Below are positions 21,016-33,714 of a stretch of DNA of 64,000 nt, in pieces. Positions within the stretch are counted from its first letter, which is position 1, and every line of letters begins with the position of its first letter. This DNA is from Nematostella vectensis (lineage: Eukaryota > Cnidaria > Anthozoa > Actiniaria > Edwardsiidae). The notes under the pieces were generated by a model. The model was not told where the DNA came from, ran no database searches, and saw only the letters and a program-made list of their open reading frames with translations. The stretch spans positions 4,083,501 to 4,147,500 of the forward strand of contig NC_064043.1 in the NCBI RefSeq assembly GCF_932526225.1. Direction: 5' to 3'. A program made the translations under genes and the position numbers.

Positions 21016-21189
21016 GTGTTTGCAGACGAGATTTGGTTAAATCAGGACGTTATTATAACTTTGGTTCGAATTGGTTGCTGAATTCGCTGCTAGCTTCACT
21101 ACTTGAATTAGCTGCTGAATTCGCTGCTAACTTCACTACTTGAATTAGCTGCTGAATTAGTTGCTAACTTCACCGCGGTGCTTTGGATG

Positions 21190-23255
21190 TTTCAGGGCAT
21201 TTTTTTTTCATTGACAATCATAGTCGAGAAAATACCCCATCCCGTGCGACAATGACCGCTGTGTTCTCGTGCAAAATATCAATAATATGTTAACTGACTC
21301 GAATAAAAACCAATAAGCCTTGGAAGTCTGAATTATTTTAAGACCATAGTAATCTCTTTAGGGGTTGGGGGTGGGCAGCTTTTAGGCCCGATTAATTCGT
21401 CGCTCTCCTGTCGTGCCGAATCTAAGTGCCTCTTTGTATCGACACAATTGCACTGGGTTGAACGTCGAAATAAGTCGCGCTCAATAGATTGCGAGTAGTA
21501 AAACTTGACTTGATGCTAGGTTTCTGTGGCACAAAATAAGGTACTTGATATGCCACTTCAAAAGCTCGACGTTTGAAACGGTGTCGAGCTTTTGCCGTGC
21601 AGCACGACTGGTGCAGTCGCGCTTAGTGTCGAACGTAATTCTGCTGTGCCGAACATAATTGATTCAGACGTAGAACTGTTCATGTGCCTAATCCAAACAG
21701 CTAGATTGTTTGGATTAGCAGGAGCACGACGTATGAATTGGGCCTTATTTTCCTACGCAGTCGTTCTGCCGTTTGTCATTTATACAATTGAGCTCAGACC
21801 TATCCTTGTATTTGAATGACAATGGAAATTGTCGGATTATTGCTATTACCCTAGTGATGTACGAGAAAGTAAAAATAAAAACCCTCACATGATGCTGTTC
21901 GTTGATAGGGTTAATTTACTATCGCTTCCAGGCGTGGCGTATCACCGTGAGGGGAGAGGCCACCACAGGCAGGATACCCTACAAAGTGGGCCATTCCTCT
22001 TTTTCCATATCTATTAAGCCACCACCTGCCAGCATTGCTGGCGAATTTTCGCTTGACTGACTATAGGACAAAGGAAAGTCAATGGGAAATGGCTGGACTT
22101 ACTGCTTTCTGACATTTCCTTTGTCTTGTTGTCAGTCAAGCAAGATTTCGCCAGCAATGCTGACCGGTGCTGGCGCAGTTTGCACAGGGTTTTACAGCGC
22201 ACATAGAACTTTTTTTTTTCTTGTTTGTATAAACTCATTTCTTTAATCACAAATTCGGGTATTGCACTTTTACTTTTTTGTTGCGTTTAGAAAAGGCATC
22301 CCTGTTGTGTTATAAGAGCTTCAAAGTTTTAATAAAAAAGTGCATTTATATAACAACCATTCTATTCCTGCACCTTATAAAGCGATTGTAATCATATGTT
22401 GTGGGCCATTCTAAAAAAGATTGTTCTATTTTCAAATTTCTATTTCTATTCCTGGCCCATGCCCACCTCTCGTTACACTAGCGCTAGAAATATTTAAAGA
22501 GCCGTTGTCAGCCTCATATTTGTTATTGTTTTCATTCAATATAAGAACAGATATTTTGTGAAAACAACCCGAAATAACCATAGACAAAGTCTTTTAGCTC
22601 ATTTGAAATAGTGTTCCCAAAATCAGCCGTTGGAAAAGGATGCTTTCTCGCACTTTCTCAAAATGTTTGACGAAAAAGATGTTGGTTGACTGAGATTCTT
22701 TTATATCTTCTATCTGACTCCACGAATCCAAAAACGAGGGGGTTAGTAGTTATGCAAATGATCTTAGAAAATTGTTTAGGAAAGATGGGGATGGGCTGGA
22801 TAATCTAAAAAATGAAAATAACTGGCTACATCTCTTTTAGCACCGCCATCCCCATTGATCCGTCAATACAGACAGGCGATTAACAATATTTTACTAATGT
22901 CGACACCATTTTTGACAAAAGAATCAACACGCTATGTGAACTTTGTAATCCTGCGAGAGAATCCATTTCACCGCTCAAAGTACTTGAAAAGTTCTATTTG
23001 CAAGTTTGTTTTGCTGTCCTTTTTTTAACAACCTATCTATAAAATATCAAAAATTTTAGTCAATACTGCCTCTTTATGCTTCCCGATACGCTATCGTCGT
23101 TGATAGGTCACCAGATAGAGAAGTCTCTTTCCGAAGAGTCCAACGACCTGTCAGGTACCGGTACCCTGGTATGTTAAGGCTCAACATACTGACTAGAAGT
23201 CTCATGTAAAATGTTATTTAACAGTCTTGAAAGCATAGGCTTAGATAGTACTCAG
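21190..23255. other. Intergenic region, no gene recognised
   Basis: Two kilobases between the rearranged duplication and the 3' end of the membrane-protein gene. Short ORFs (for example 21592-21819) have no recognisable similarity or splice context. A palindromic MITE-like element is at 22031-22163. The 3' UTR of the membrane-protein gene must occupy part of the right end. Confidence 0.5.
22031..22163. mobile_element. Palindromic MITE-like element, 133 bp
   Basis: The left arm CAGCATTGCTGGCGAA plus CGCTTGACTGAC is mirrored by GTCAGTCAAGC plus TTCGCCAGCAATGCTG on the right, with further internal pairing (GGACAAAGGAAA with TTTCCTTTGTC). The whole element folds into one long hairpin. No coding capacity. 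Confidence 0.75.
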
Positions 23256-26200
23256 CTAGCTAGGGAGACTAAGATAATTGTTACTCCCACCACCATTGTG
23301 CGGTTTATCGTTTGGTTTAGCCAGCGGACTTAGAAAACTGTCATTCCGCGCACGCGTACTGCTAGACTCCGGCGACGACTTTCCCGTCTTATACGCAACA
23401 TTTCCCGCGCTGCCATGGAAACTAGTCTTTGGACTCTTGGAAGCCATTTCGCTCCGATCTGTCACGTCAATCATACTCCGAGCGTACTTGACCCCAGTCT
23501 CACGCGGTTTCTCCTGACGCTGCAAGTCCATCAAGCTCCTCGCAGGCCGGGGCCTCCCCAGCAAGGGACTGGGGCTGATTGTTATCCCTGACACGTGGTT
23601 GGTTTTTGGTGAGGGGTGGCCGAGCAGGGGCAGCTCGGCGCGCTTGCGCTCTTGCTTACGCACGTATGTTTTGTAAAGAAAATAGAAAAACAAGATCATG
23701 ACGACTAACACAGCCACGCTCACGCCAGCATTACGTAACCACGTGGTCCAGGACTCGGATGATGCTTTACCTGAAACAGGGATGGCTAGTTAAAGAGCCA
23801 TGGTCAGTTATACTTTTGAAACAAACAAAAAGACTGAAGAATAATGTTATGAGCTCAAACCGAGGTTACCAAGACATGTTCTAGGATAGCTCATATTAGC
23901 ATGCAAAAACCTCTGATTGACACGAACATTATGACTAGGAGATTTCCACCATGATCTGATGTAAACTTAAGCCTGACACAATGCCCAGTGAAAGAGTCAC
24001 TGGAGGCATGTATACCCGATGGTCATATAAACCTCCGTCCGCCCAAGCAGTGTTTTTGTTTTTGCTACTACTAGTGGAAGTGCTAGGACAGTGCTAAGGC
24101 ACTAAAAGCTCATGTCAGAGAGTATGTTTCTTGCATCCTTATTGGCATAAAATTCAAGGTGGCCACGGTAGCGCGCGTCACCCGGGGCTCAGTGATACCA
24201 CATTTATCCGTAGTTTTGCTAGCGAGATTTGGTTGATGCTTACCCCTTGACAGTGCCGTAGCAGGCCTCGAAATGTTGAGGGGGAAGTGCACGATACAGT
24301 AACATTAAGAAAAAAATATTGGCGGCACAAAAACGGCCCTATTGGTCATTTCCTTATAATTTCTAAAAATATTGGGGGGGAGGGGGGGCACGAGCCCCAC
24401 CCCGAGCTGTGACTCAATATGATCGCAACATCTTACATTGTTGGTCTGTCTCGTCCGAGGCGTCGTGGCAATCTTGTTTACGATTACAGACTGAAGATGA
24501 GAGGATGCACTCTCCCGAGCCACACATGAAATGGTCTTTAGCACATGATTCTACAATACCAAGAATAGGAAAAAGGAGTCAGTCCGAGCCACACATGAAA
24601 TGGTCTTTAGCACATGATTCTACAATAACAAGAATAGGATAAAGGAGTCAGCCCGAGCCACACATGAAATGGTCTTTAGCACATGATTCTACAATAACAA
24701 GAATAGGAAAAAGGAGTCAGCCCGAGCCACACATGAAATGGTCTTTAGCACAGGATTCTACAATAACAAGAATAGGAAAAAGGAGTCAGCCCGAGCCACA
24801 CATGAAATGGTCTTTAGCACAGGATTCTACAATAACAAGAATAGGAAAAAGGAGTCAGCCCGAGCCACACATGAAATGGTCTTTAGCACATGATTCTACA
24901 ATAACAAGAATAGGAAAAAGGAGTCAGCCCGAGCCACACATGAAATGGTCTTTAGCACATGATTCTACAATAACATTAATAGGAAAAAGGCGTCAGCCCG
25001 AGCCACACATGAAATGGTCTTTAGCACAATAACAAGAATAAGAAAAAGGAGTTAGTGTCGCCATTTTAGATAATGCTTATAGCGTTTTAAAAGTCCGAAA
25101 ATGAACAAAAATCTCCTTGGATCCCCCTATTCTGACCAAGATTTCGTCTTAAATCTACGTGTTCCTCAGGGAGGAGGACATTACAGTACATTCAAAAAGA
25201 GAATTGAAGTTTAGTTAAATAAGGCTGGCTTGAATGACCTTTGGTTTTAGGCTGTGGTTGATGGGTCGTTGGAGGATATTTAGCTGGAATATTATTGATA
25301 ATTCTGGATTCCTTTACACACGTGGAGTTATCACTTGTCGTTAGCAATCTGTAAACAAAAAAGGAAAAACATGGTATCGTATCGTGTGAATAATAAACCG
25401 TATCGTATTATGCTAAATATACCACAGGACGACCAAGTGTTGTGCACGCCCCCATTTTAAGCTCCAGCTCAATGCCGATTCACACAAAGCATCCTTTTCC
25501 ACAGGGGCGGATCTAGCTTTTCGCTAAAGGGTGTGTTTGGCTCAGTGAAAAGGGGGGAGTGGTTAATTTTTTTGTTACATATGGCTTTCTGACAACCCAA
25601 AGCGGGGGAGGGGTATTTTGAAGTTTCCTTGCGAATAAACCTTTGTTTTCAATTGAGGTTGATCGACATTTTCTAAGAGCGAAGTTAGATGCATGAGTAG
25701 TTACTACAGAGAAGTGTGCTGCTCACCTGAATACCACACTGGAGCCAGTACCCTGCATTCGCCAGGTGAAAATCATGCGATGCAAACTTGAATTTGCCTC
25801 AAAACCACCTGCAAACTAAGAGTGTCCCGCTTCTAGTTCATTCTATTTTTCCTTATTTCCAGTAAATATCATACTGCTGTTGTTGATGGTTTGGGGGCAA
25901 GGATAGGGCTGGAGAGGGGGGGGGGGAAGGGAACAAGAACGCGCTTCCCTTTTTAGAGTTAAAACTCCCACCTTCCCTGTCAATACCTGGTTCGTCAGTT
26001 TTACTAGTGTCTAATAAATAAAGCCAATTTTATCAGCTCATGGTAATTCTTAAAAAGCAAAATTTTATTATCCAGTTATGTGCCTCTTTATGCGTTGTAT
26101 GACTCATTAACAAATAGTGCTGCTGTTTCAATAGTCGATGTGCAAGAAATGACGGGTTGCAAACTCTCGTCCTACGCCTTTTGAAATGAGCCAGAAATTT

Positions 26201-28418
26201 CGGCTTATTTTCATTGAAAGAATAATTTTTTTTCGTTGCCTTCTGGCGTTATGTCTGCAACCATTTCTTTTTGTTTTGTTTTTTGTTTTGGCGCGAGTTT
26301 GCCATAATTCATGTGATTTCTCAGCGCAAGTAACCTATTAGATACTAACCTGTGAAGTGTTGCAATCCAAGCTCCTTGCGTACTGGGGTAGGCCGACAAA
26401 GCGGCCTCGCCCGTACCCCATGGTGTCCGAACTCGTCACGAAGACGAAAAAGCTTGTCCCATTGTGCAGGCTATTTCTTTCGAGCCTTACTGGAGATGGA
26501 AATAACAGCGTATTGATGCGTCACGTATTGATGTGTGACGTATTGATGCGTCACGTATTGATGCGTCACGTATTGATGCGTCACGTATTGATGTGTCACG
26601 TATTGATGTGTCACGTATTGATGCGTCACGTATTGATGTGTCACGTATTGATGCGTCACGTATTGATGTGTCACGTATTGATGTGTCACGTATTGATGCG
26701 TCACGTATTGATGTGTCACGTATTGATGTGTCACGTATTGATGTGTCACGTATTGATGTGTCACGTATTGATGCGTCACGTATTGATGCGTCACGTATTG
26801 ATGTGTCACGTATTGATGTGTCACGTATTGATGTGTCACGTATTGATGTGTCACGTATTGATGTGTCACGTATTGATGCGTCACGTATTGATGTGTCACG
26901 TATTGATGTGTCACGTATTGATGCGTCACGTATTGATGCGTCACGTATTGATGCGTCACGTATTGATGTGTCACGTATTGATGTGTGACGTATTGATGTG
27001 TCACGTATTGATGTGTCACGTATTGATGTGTAACGTATTGATGTGTAACGTATTGATGTGTAACGTATTGATGTGTCACGTATTGATGTGTCACGTATTA
27101 ATGTGTCATGCATTGATGTGTCAGGTGTGACATTGCACTTAACAGTCCAAAACGATTCATTCCCCAAACACCCCTTCCCACCGAAAAAACAGGCCCCCAC
27201 CAATCCCTCCCGTTAGAACAATTTTCTCTGAAAGCAAAGATGTTAGAGGTGGTAATGGAGGAAAGGGGGGTCTGTGCGGATATATATGGACCTATGTTAT
27301 AAACCAATCCGCTATAAGCTATACGTCTGTTATTCCAAGTACTCCCCCCAACACACACACATACACAACGGCCGAAGGTCCACTTTCGGTTCTCAATAGA
27401 CGTGCTATTTGTAGCCGTACCAAGCCTCGAGAAAACCAAGCAGTCTAGTAAAGCGGCGATTGCATGACGTCTAATAAAGTACTTGTTCTTACATATAGTG
27501 CCTTTAGAATTTAATAATCATCCAGTCGGGAAATCGAGAGATCTTGCTCTACGTTTGGTCAATTTTAGAACATAAAAAGGGCAATTAGCTGTTTGAACGT
27601 CTGAGAAAACCGCCTTTGTGAAGGCCGCAGAAAGCCCTGTGGTCTTGCTCGAGGCAACTGGAAAAAGTCATCTTTCTGTTTATTATGATACCCTGGTATC
27701 ATTCTGACAACAAACCTTGGTCAACACATAAATCAGTTAAATATTCTTTAATTAAATGACAATGCAGATGCAGACATCTATGAAAATGCCAACTTATTAA
27801 ACTTAGAACGGGATTAATTAATATGGTATTTGCAATAGGACTAATTTATTGCTGCAGCTGAAGATTAACAATATATAGCAGTCCATCTAACAATAGCTGA
27901 AAATTAAACAACTACATTTGCGTTTACAAACAAGAAAGGAAAAAGGCCTACCAGCGATTGTTTCAAGAATGTTTGCACTACTTTCTAGTTGGTAAGAAAT
28001 TAACTGTTTTAAACTAAGTAAATAAAAGTGAACCATTACCTAAATGAGATTTTATAAGACCTTCATTCAGCGAGAACCAAGAGGCTTTGTAAATATTGAA
28101 CATAAAGCAATATAGCAAACCGATAGTAGGAAGACTTACTATATTTTTATGATTGCAGAGTTTACCCAACTAGAACTGCGTTTTTCGACGATTATTAGCA
28201 GTACTTTGATTATAAAGATAAATAAGTTTACCTTTGATGTACGTGTGATTGGCTTCTTGGGTAAGATTCGACGTAGAGATGTGGTAAAGACAACTCGAAG
28301 ACGCATTTCGTCGAGTAGAGAAGAGAGTGCAGTAATCCAACCCGTGAGATACGATCGGAGAGAGGGCGAGTAGAAGATAGATTCTTATCAACATCTCAAT
28401 ACCAGAACGCTGATTCAT
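23256..28418 (-). CDS. Single-pass membrane protein with LDLa module
   Basis: Proposed exons (minus strand): 28418-28232 (signal peptide LIRIYLLLALSPIVSHG), 26489-26350, 25808-25727 (or starting at 25797), 25348-25239, 24550-24437 (LDL-receptor class A repeat: CAKDHFMCGSGECI, VCN, DCHDASDE) and 23770-23256. The last exon completes the sixth LDLa cysteine across the junction and then encodes a TM helix (VAVLVVMILFFYFLYKTYV) and a Ser/Pro-rich cytoplasmic tail ending YLSLPS. Phases agree except between exons 2 and 3, where an acceptor 11 nt further in, at 25797, restores frame. The ectodomain before LDLa has N-glycosylation sites and few cysteines; I do not recognise it. LDLa modules bind calcium and ligands outside the cell. 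Function unknown. Confidence 0.75.
24516..25062 (-). repeat. 69-bp tandem array carrying the 3' splice site of the LDLa exon (x 8)
   Basis: Units start at 24516, 24585, 24654, 24723, 24792, 24861, 24930 and 24999 (the last truncated). Read on the minus strand, each unit contains a pyrimidine-rich tract, TTATTGTAG (acceptor), then the first roughly 35 nt of the LDLa exon (ATCATGTGCTAAAGACCATT onward). Only the unit nearest the exon body continues into the full LDLa sequence; upstream units run into a stop (TCGGGCTGA). Eight consecutive near-identical acceptors therefore precede one exon. Confidence 0.92.
26511..27122. repeat. 15-bp tandem array, about 40 copies (GTCACGTATTGATGY)
   Basis: Almost pure repetition of a 15-bp unit starting about 20 bp upstream of the exon 2 acceptor of the membrane-protein gene. 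The main variable position is GCG versus GTG, a CpG/TpG alternation. Fifteen is divisible by three, so several frames stay open (257, 238, 207 and 131 codons); these are not genes. Confidence 0.95.
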
Positions 28419-31400
28419 CCTCGCTCTGGACGGAGAAGCGAAATGGTGTCAGCCGGTGGGAGAAAAAAGCGATGAAACAAATTCGAATGGTAATTTTTGA
28501 CTTTTGACAGCTACTTGTTATGCAATTGAATAAATCGGGTGCTTAGAGCGAGTAAGTTAGGCTCTTATCCGTGTTTTTTTAAGTATTGCTCCTTGTATGA
28601 GTTGTTGTGATGAGAGCAGATATCCGCATTTTGAGGCGATAAACAGATTAGCAAAACTCGCATAATAATTGAGTATATTGCCACCTGTTACTCAAAGCAC
28701 AATAATAACTTTCGGGTTACTTGGTCTACGTTGATAATATTATACAAGTGTGACAAGAGAAGTAAAACGATAACTCTTCAGAGAGATTCGATGACTAACC
28801 CAATTTACCTAAATAAGCTACTCGATTTGGCAATAGCATTTATCTTATTCATTCATATGCAGGTTGCTTTAGAACTCCTTTTATATTTAGGGTAAGGTGA
28901 GGTGAAGTAAATCTGCCACAATAGAAATATCATTATATGTAATCGTGCTTCTCGAGTCACTATAAACGATCCCATATTAGAAACCCACCGACTTCACCAC
29001 TCTATATCAGCTAATACCCATAAGCGACTCTCGGTGGTTTGTATCAGTCGGTGAATAAAAAAGCCTTCCGCAAAAAAAAAGACATTTTCTAGAAGCTTAC
29101 CTGGAGTAAAATCATTGGTTGACCGGGTGTTGTAGAAAACCGACCATAATTTGCAAAACAGTGTCTACTTTAGACCACTGATTCCGCGCACGGAAAATAG
29201 CGGCCGAGTAAACTCTTCCCTTCCTTATGATTAATTTATTTGATGGCGGTTTTAATTATCTTTTGGCAGTGCTAAAAAAAACAGTGCTAATCTGCATGAA
29301 TTAGCTCCTGAAGATTTAAAGGCCTGCGTGGGGCTAACTCTTTAGATGTAGCTTTTAGCCGTTTTCCATATTTTATTGATCATCCGTCAAAGCGGTGAAT
29401 TCCTGATTGAAACAGTGTTCTATTACTGCCATATTACTGGCTTGCTAAGGTTTTGCGTAACAGTTTCATCAAGTATCAATCTTCTGGAAGGCTTGTAATG
29501 ATAGATGTTCTTTGCCAGATGGTGATTTTAGCGTCCCCGTTTTTTTTTAATGATGCACAAGTGCATCTTCTCGAATGTCGACATCCTTTGTCTCGAAGAA
29601 ATTAAAAAGCGAGAATAAAGGCTCTACCTTCTGTTAACGAACAATGCCGACAGTAGTTGAAACGCGAAATGGCATAATAAATAAAGCCTTATTTTCTGTA
29701 AGTCAAGAATTTATGAATGCCTCGTGGGGAAAAACTTTGTCTTATTTTTTTTTATTTGGTATTTATTCGTGCAAAATTATAAACAATGGAAGAGCCAGGA
29801 AGCATATGTTACCCTTTAAAAAGCAGCCATTACCACTTATGGAAGACTAGCTTCCGGCTAAAAATACACGCGAAGCTGAAATAGCCAAGGTTATAGATAA
29901 TTAGATTTGGTTCACGCAGTCAGGAAGTTGTGTCTAAATCTATCCCTTGCCTTCCCAAAAAAAGTTTACCGCAATATAAAATATCGATTTATTCCTTAAA
30001 ATCTTCTAAACAACTTTACAATTCTGCCATGCCATAATTACTTGGTAGCGTAGCACATTAGGGTTACCCGAAAAAATACGACTGGATTTCTAAATATGTA
30101 CATATTCACATGAGTTTTTTTTAGCCAGTGATGGATATGATGACAGCGGGAAACGGACTGATTTATGATTCGCCATGAGTTCTCTCTGTAGCGATTGTCT
30201 TACTCATGCAATTCCTTGAGCAGCCAATCGAGACTTTTTCAATACTGCGCCAGAAGTGATTTCTGACTTCACAAGATAAGAAAATAGATTGGCTAAACCG
30301 ATTCAAAGTCACCCTTGTCCATGGCGTGCTGTTCGGGACTCCTGTGGTTTTCCGTAAGGCAAGAGGGCTGGTGAGAATAAGCTTGAGAAGAGGGCTTCAG
30401 ATTACGTCACAAAGGAACACACAGGAAACCCGACATAACACCAGGGACTGGATTCAAGTGTGAGAATAGCCAAACTGAAAACGCACAGCTTCGTATTTTG
30501 GGCATCGCGATACAATGAGATGCACTGGCTTCTTAGTCCATAGTAATGAATAACGTGTGAAATACGGAAACCTCTTGGAGGCCACAAGGGGAGACAATGG
30601 TTAAAACAGTTATAATGAGGGACGCCTCGTCTCAAAGATATTTCTCTTAGATATTGACAGAGGTCTGGATTCTCTGTAAAAAGACTTTAGCCAGCCACTC
30701 CTATTTTTTTTTTTCCTTTTTTCCCCTCTCCTTGTAATATATTTTCTTGTGAAATTTCCAAATAACTTTCTTAAACGTTGTTCTTTAAGTTGGTTTACCA
30801 AATCAATCGTAAATTTGTCACGCATACTATATTATGGAAAGAATAAATATAACTGACTTGAAGAATACGAAATTCCCCAGTTTGTAGTTGACATGCAAGT
30901 GCATAAGCTATTATATTCTGAGCATGCTCAGGACTGCTGAAAAGCTTAACATGAAGACCACCATACATAATTAAAGAGCACTCGTCAGCCACGGATTAAC
31001 TATAAACTATCTAAACTTTACACAAATTCAATTACCAAATTAAACAAAAAAAAAGTCGCAGTTGCTTCCCATCAAACGACGACAATGGATGCTTTCTCAC
31101 ACTTGTTATTTTGTTAGAATGACGAGGCGGCGGCTGACGCTGGCTCTTTAAAGTGGCCGTCATATAAAGTTATTCCGTCATACGAGGGTGGAAATGACAT
31201 CTGTAAGTGCGGGTTTCTAGGGTTTTGTAGGTCTGGCGCTAGCATAGGGCTTTAAAGTGCAAAGGTTACCTCTTCTTCCTAACAAGGAAAACTAACTACA
31301 GCATTAAATATTTACTGATTCTCTTCCAGAACGCGGAGAGGAATGGCAGCAGAAAATTTAACTTTGACCTCAACTAGCGTCTGAATAATCCTGAAACAGC

Positions 31401-31830
31401 ACGACAATAGCATAAGAACTATGACTGTTATCAAGGAAAGAGCAAAAGAGGACAGAATAATAGATAGCAATATGAAAATAATAAAATCAAGAATAAGAGA
31501 GGATGTTGACAGACAGCAAATTTGGTGGGAACGATGCAAATCGTAACAGTGATGATTATGAATATGTTGATAATGGTATGATTAATGTTGATGCAATCAT
31601 CAGCCGACTCGCAATAACAGATCACGTGACAAACCCGCGCTAGCCTATGCAATGATGAGCGTGGTTATGTTGACCGTGATGGCGATGACAATAATCATAA
31701 TTCAACAGAGATAGTAAAAAAAAAAATAATGCAATGGTGGAGAAAGCTTGTCACTCTTATTGCAGCTGGAATTCTGGATTACGAAGGCGCCTCAGACAGC
31801 TTCATGCGATTTATGTCTGACCACGGAACA
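28419..31830. other. Intergenic region upstream of the membrane-protein gene
   Basis: AT-rich, with only short ORFs lacking similarity or exon structure. The promoter of the divergently placed membrane-protein gene should be at the left end. A weak inverted repeat (AAACCCACCGA with TCGGTGGTTT, 28980-29040) is the only secondary-structure feature I noticed. Confidence 0.5.
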
Positions 31831-32110
31831 AAGCTTAGATGGCATGAAGGAAAAACATGACATGACGCTTTAAATAAGCTTATTTCAGATCTAATAAGGC
31901 AGAAAATTCCCCTATAAGTACTTAGTGAGTAATATCAAACAAAATTCCAAATGCGACTTTTTTCTAAATGCGACTTTTTGTAGTGTCATTGAAATTTGAG
32001 CTTTTCGTCCCTAAGCCCATACATAGCACAAGGATGATCAAGGAAAAAATATCTGAAAAAGCCAAAATCAGGGTATATGCATTTCGGCCGCACGTTATTT
32101 GTGTTTTGAA
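31830..32110 (+). repeat. Dispersed repeat, copy A
   Basis: This segment (landmarks GACGCTT, GTCATTGAAATTTGAGCTTT, TATGCATTTCGGCC) is similar to the reverse complement of 47990-48270 inside a CEP135-like intron. Two copies in opposite orientation in one window indicate an interspersed repeat family. No termini or coding sequence recognised. Confidence 0.65.
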
Positions 32111-32236
32111 AATCAGTCCGGTCAATCAGGCCATTGTAAGAAATTGTGCCTTTCTCTATCTCGAATTGCTCATTTTAAAGGTTTTTTCCGTCATGTCAGC
32201 TGAGATCGAAATTATTACTCTGCCACCTACGCTCCC

Positions 32237-33713
32237 CTGATTATTACACTCAATTTTCGCGACGTCAAAATTTCGCGATTTTGAGATGGCGATATTTCGC
32301 GACACGGTATTTTCACGATTTTTCTATTTTCGTAAAAAACAGATCACTTTATTTTCGCGATTACGCGATTTTGGAATAAAACTATCTTGCAAAAATAGTG
32401 GAATTAGCACATTGACCCCTCAACCGGCCTGTACCGGCTTTGGGAAGTACCCACAACCCAAAAAATTCATAAATTCAAAATAAACACAACAAGATGAAGA
32501 TACTCAGGCATCAGTCTAAGGGATAAATGGTCTTGCAGATATGCATCCAACCAAGGTGTTGGCATCTACTCTTAAGCCAAATAATAGCACAGGTTCTTTG
32601 ACAAATCTCAAATCGAACAAGGAGAGAAAAGCAGAATCACCCCTCTCAATAAAACGCTCAAAATACCACACAAGGGAGAGAGATCAGCAAACACAGCTCA
32701 AGACACAAATAGATACCTTTATTCTGATCCTCCAGGTACATTTCCATGGCCTCAAAACACTATGTCCACTCCTTGAAGGATTGTACAACCACGAAGATGT
32801 CTTTACGTATTGCAAAGCATTCTGGGAGATCCAGGGGAAAATTCACGAGGGGAGGGCCAGTCAACACTCCTCTCCCCAAAGTCAGATGATTGTTTTTAAG
32901 TCTTTTCACCCCGAAGCCAAACAAATCAATTCCAGGTCATACAGACCCAGAATAGCAGTGTAAACAATTTTGCAATCAATTTGGTTCCAGAAAAGACAGC
33001 ATTTAGGAGAGCTGCGGTGATTCATTAGAAAATTATTTTCTCATCCAGGCAAATCCAAACAAGAAAAACCCATAATGAATCCACCTTTGCTTGCAAATAT
33101 CCATAAGCAAAGCACTCAATTATGCCCCAAAAGACTTCATGATGTCCTGAGACACTCTCCTAATATGCTCATAGCTGTATTTTTGATGAAAAATACAAGC
33201 AACCATCAACTTGTGCTGGCTTCAGCACAATGAAAAGGGATTAAAAGTGGGGACTGCAAAGCACTGTTGGAAAGCTTGGATACCGCTGACAAGGTGCAGC
33301 TGTGTTTGACTTTGACAGGCTGTATAAAACTCAGAATAGGGGAGGAGGTATCTGTTTTCAGTCTGTTTTCTGTAAATGCAGCTCCAAAAAAGCCAGGAGT
33401 CAATGGGTTAAAATATACTGTAATCACCAAAACTGAAACAATTTGTAAGAAAGATGCAGGGGCTAATTATAGTTTCATAAAAATCTATAAATGCAAGTCC
33501 AACTCAAGCCCTTACCATACTATATGTACATTATATGACTAAATAGACAAGGTTTATTAAAAGGCCAATATTCCCTAAAAGGCTTCTTGTTTACTGACTT
33601 AATTTTCGCGCATCCTAATTTTCGCGGCACTTAATTTTCGCGTCATTTTATTTTCGCAAATTTTTTAAAATCGCAAAATTAAAGTGACGCGAAAATAAAA
33701 GGTAATAAGGTAT
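32237..33713. mobile_element. TIR DNA transposon relic rich in TTTTCGCG motifs, about 1.5 kb
   Basis: The left end (CCTGATTATTAC, then ATTTTCGCGACG) is mirrored by the right end (complement of CCTTATTACC, then ATTTTCGCGTCAC). Subterminal repeats of TTTTCGCGA-like words occur in both ends. The interior holds a 140-codon ORF (32541-32963) without recognisable domains. It is probably a non-autonomous cut-and-paste element. Exact boundaries and target duplication are uncertain. Confidence 0.6.
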
Positions 33714-33714
33714 A

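Noticed and set aside
26357-27130. ORFs of 257, 238 and 207 codons with a 5-residue period
   Set aside because: Artefact of the 15-bp array, open on both strands.
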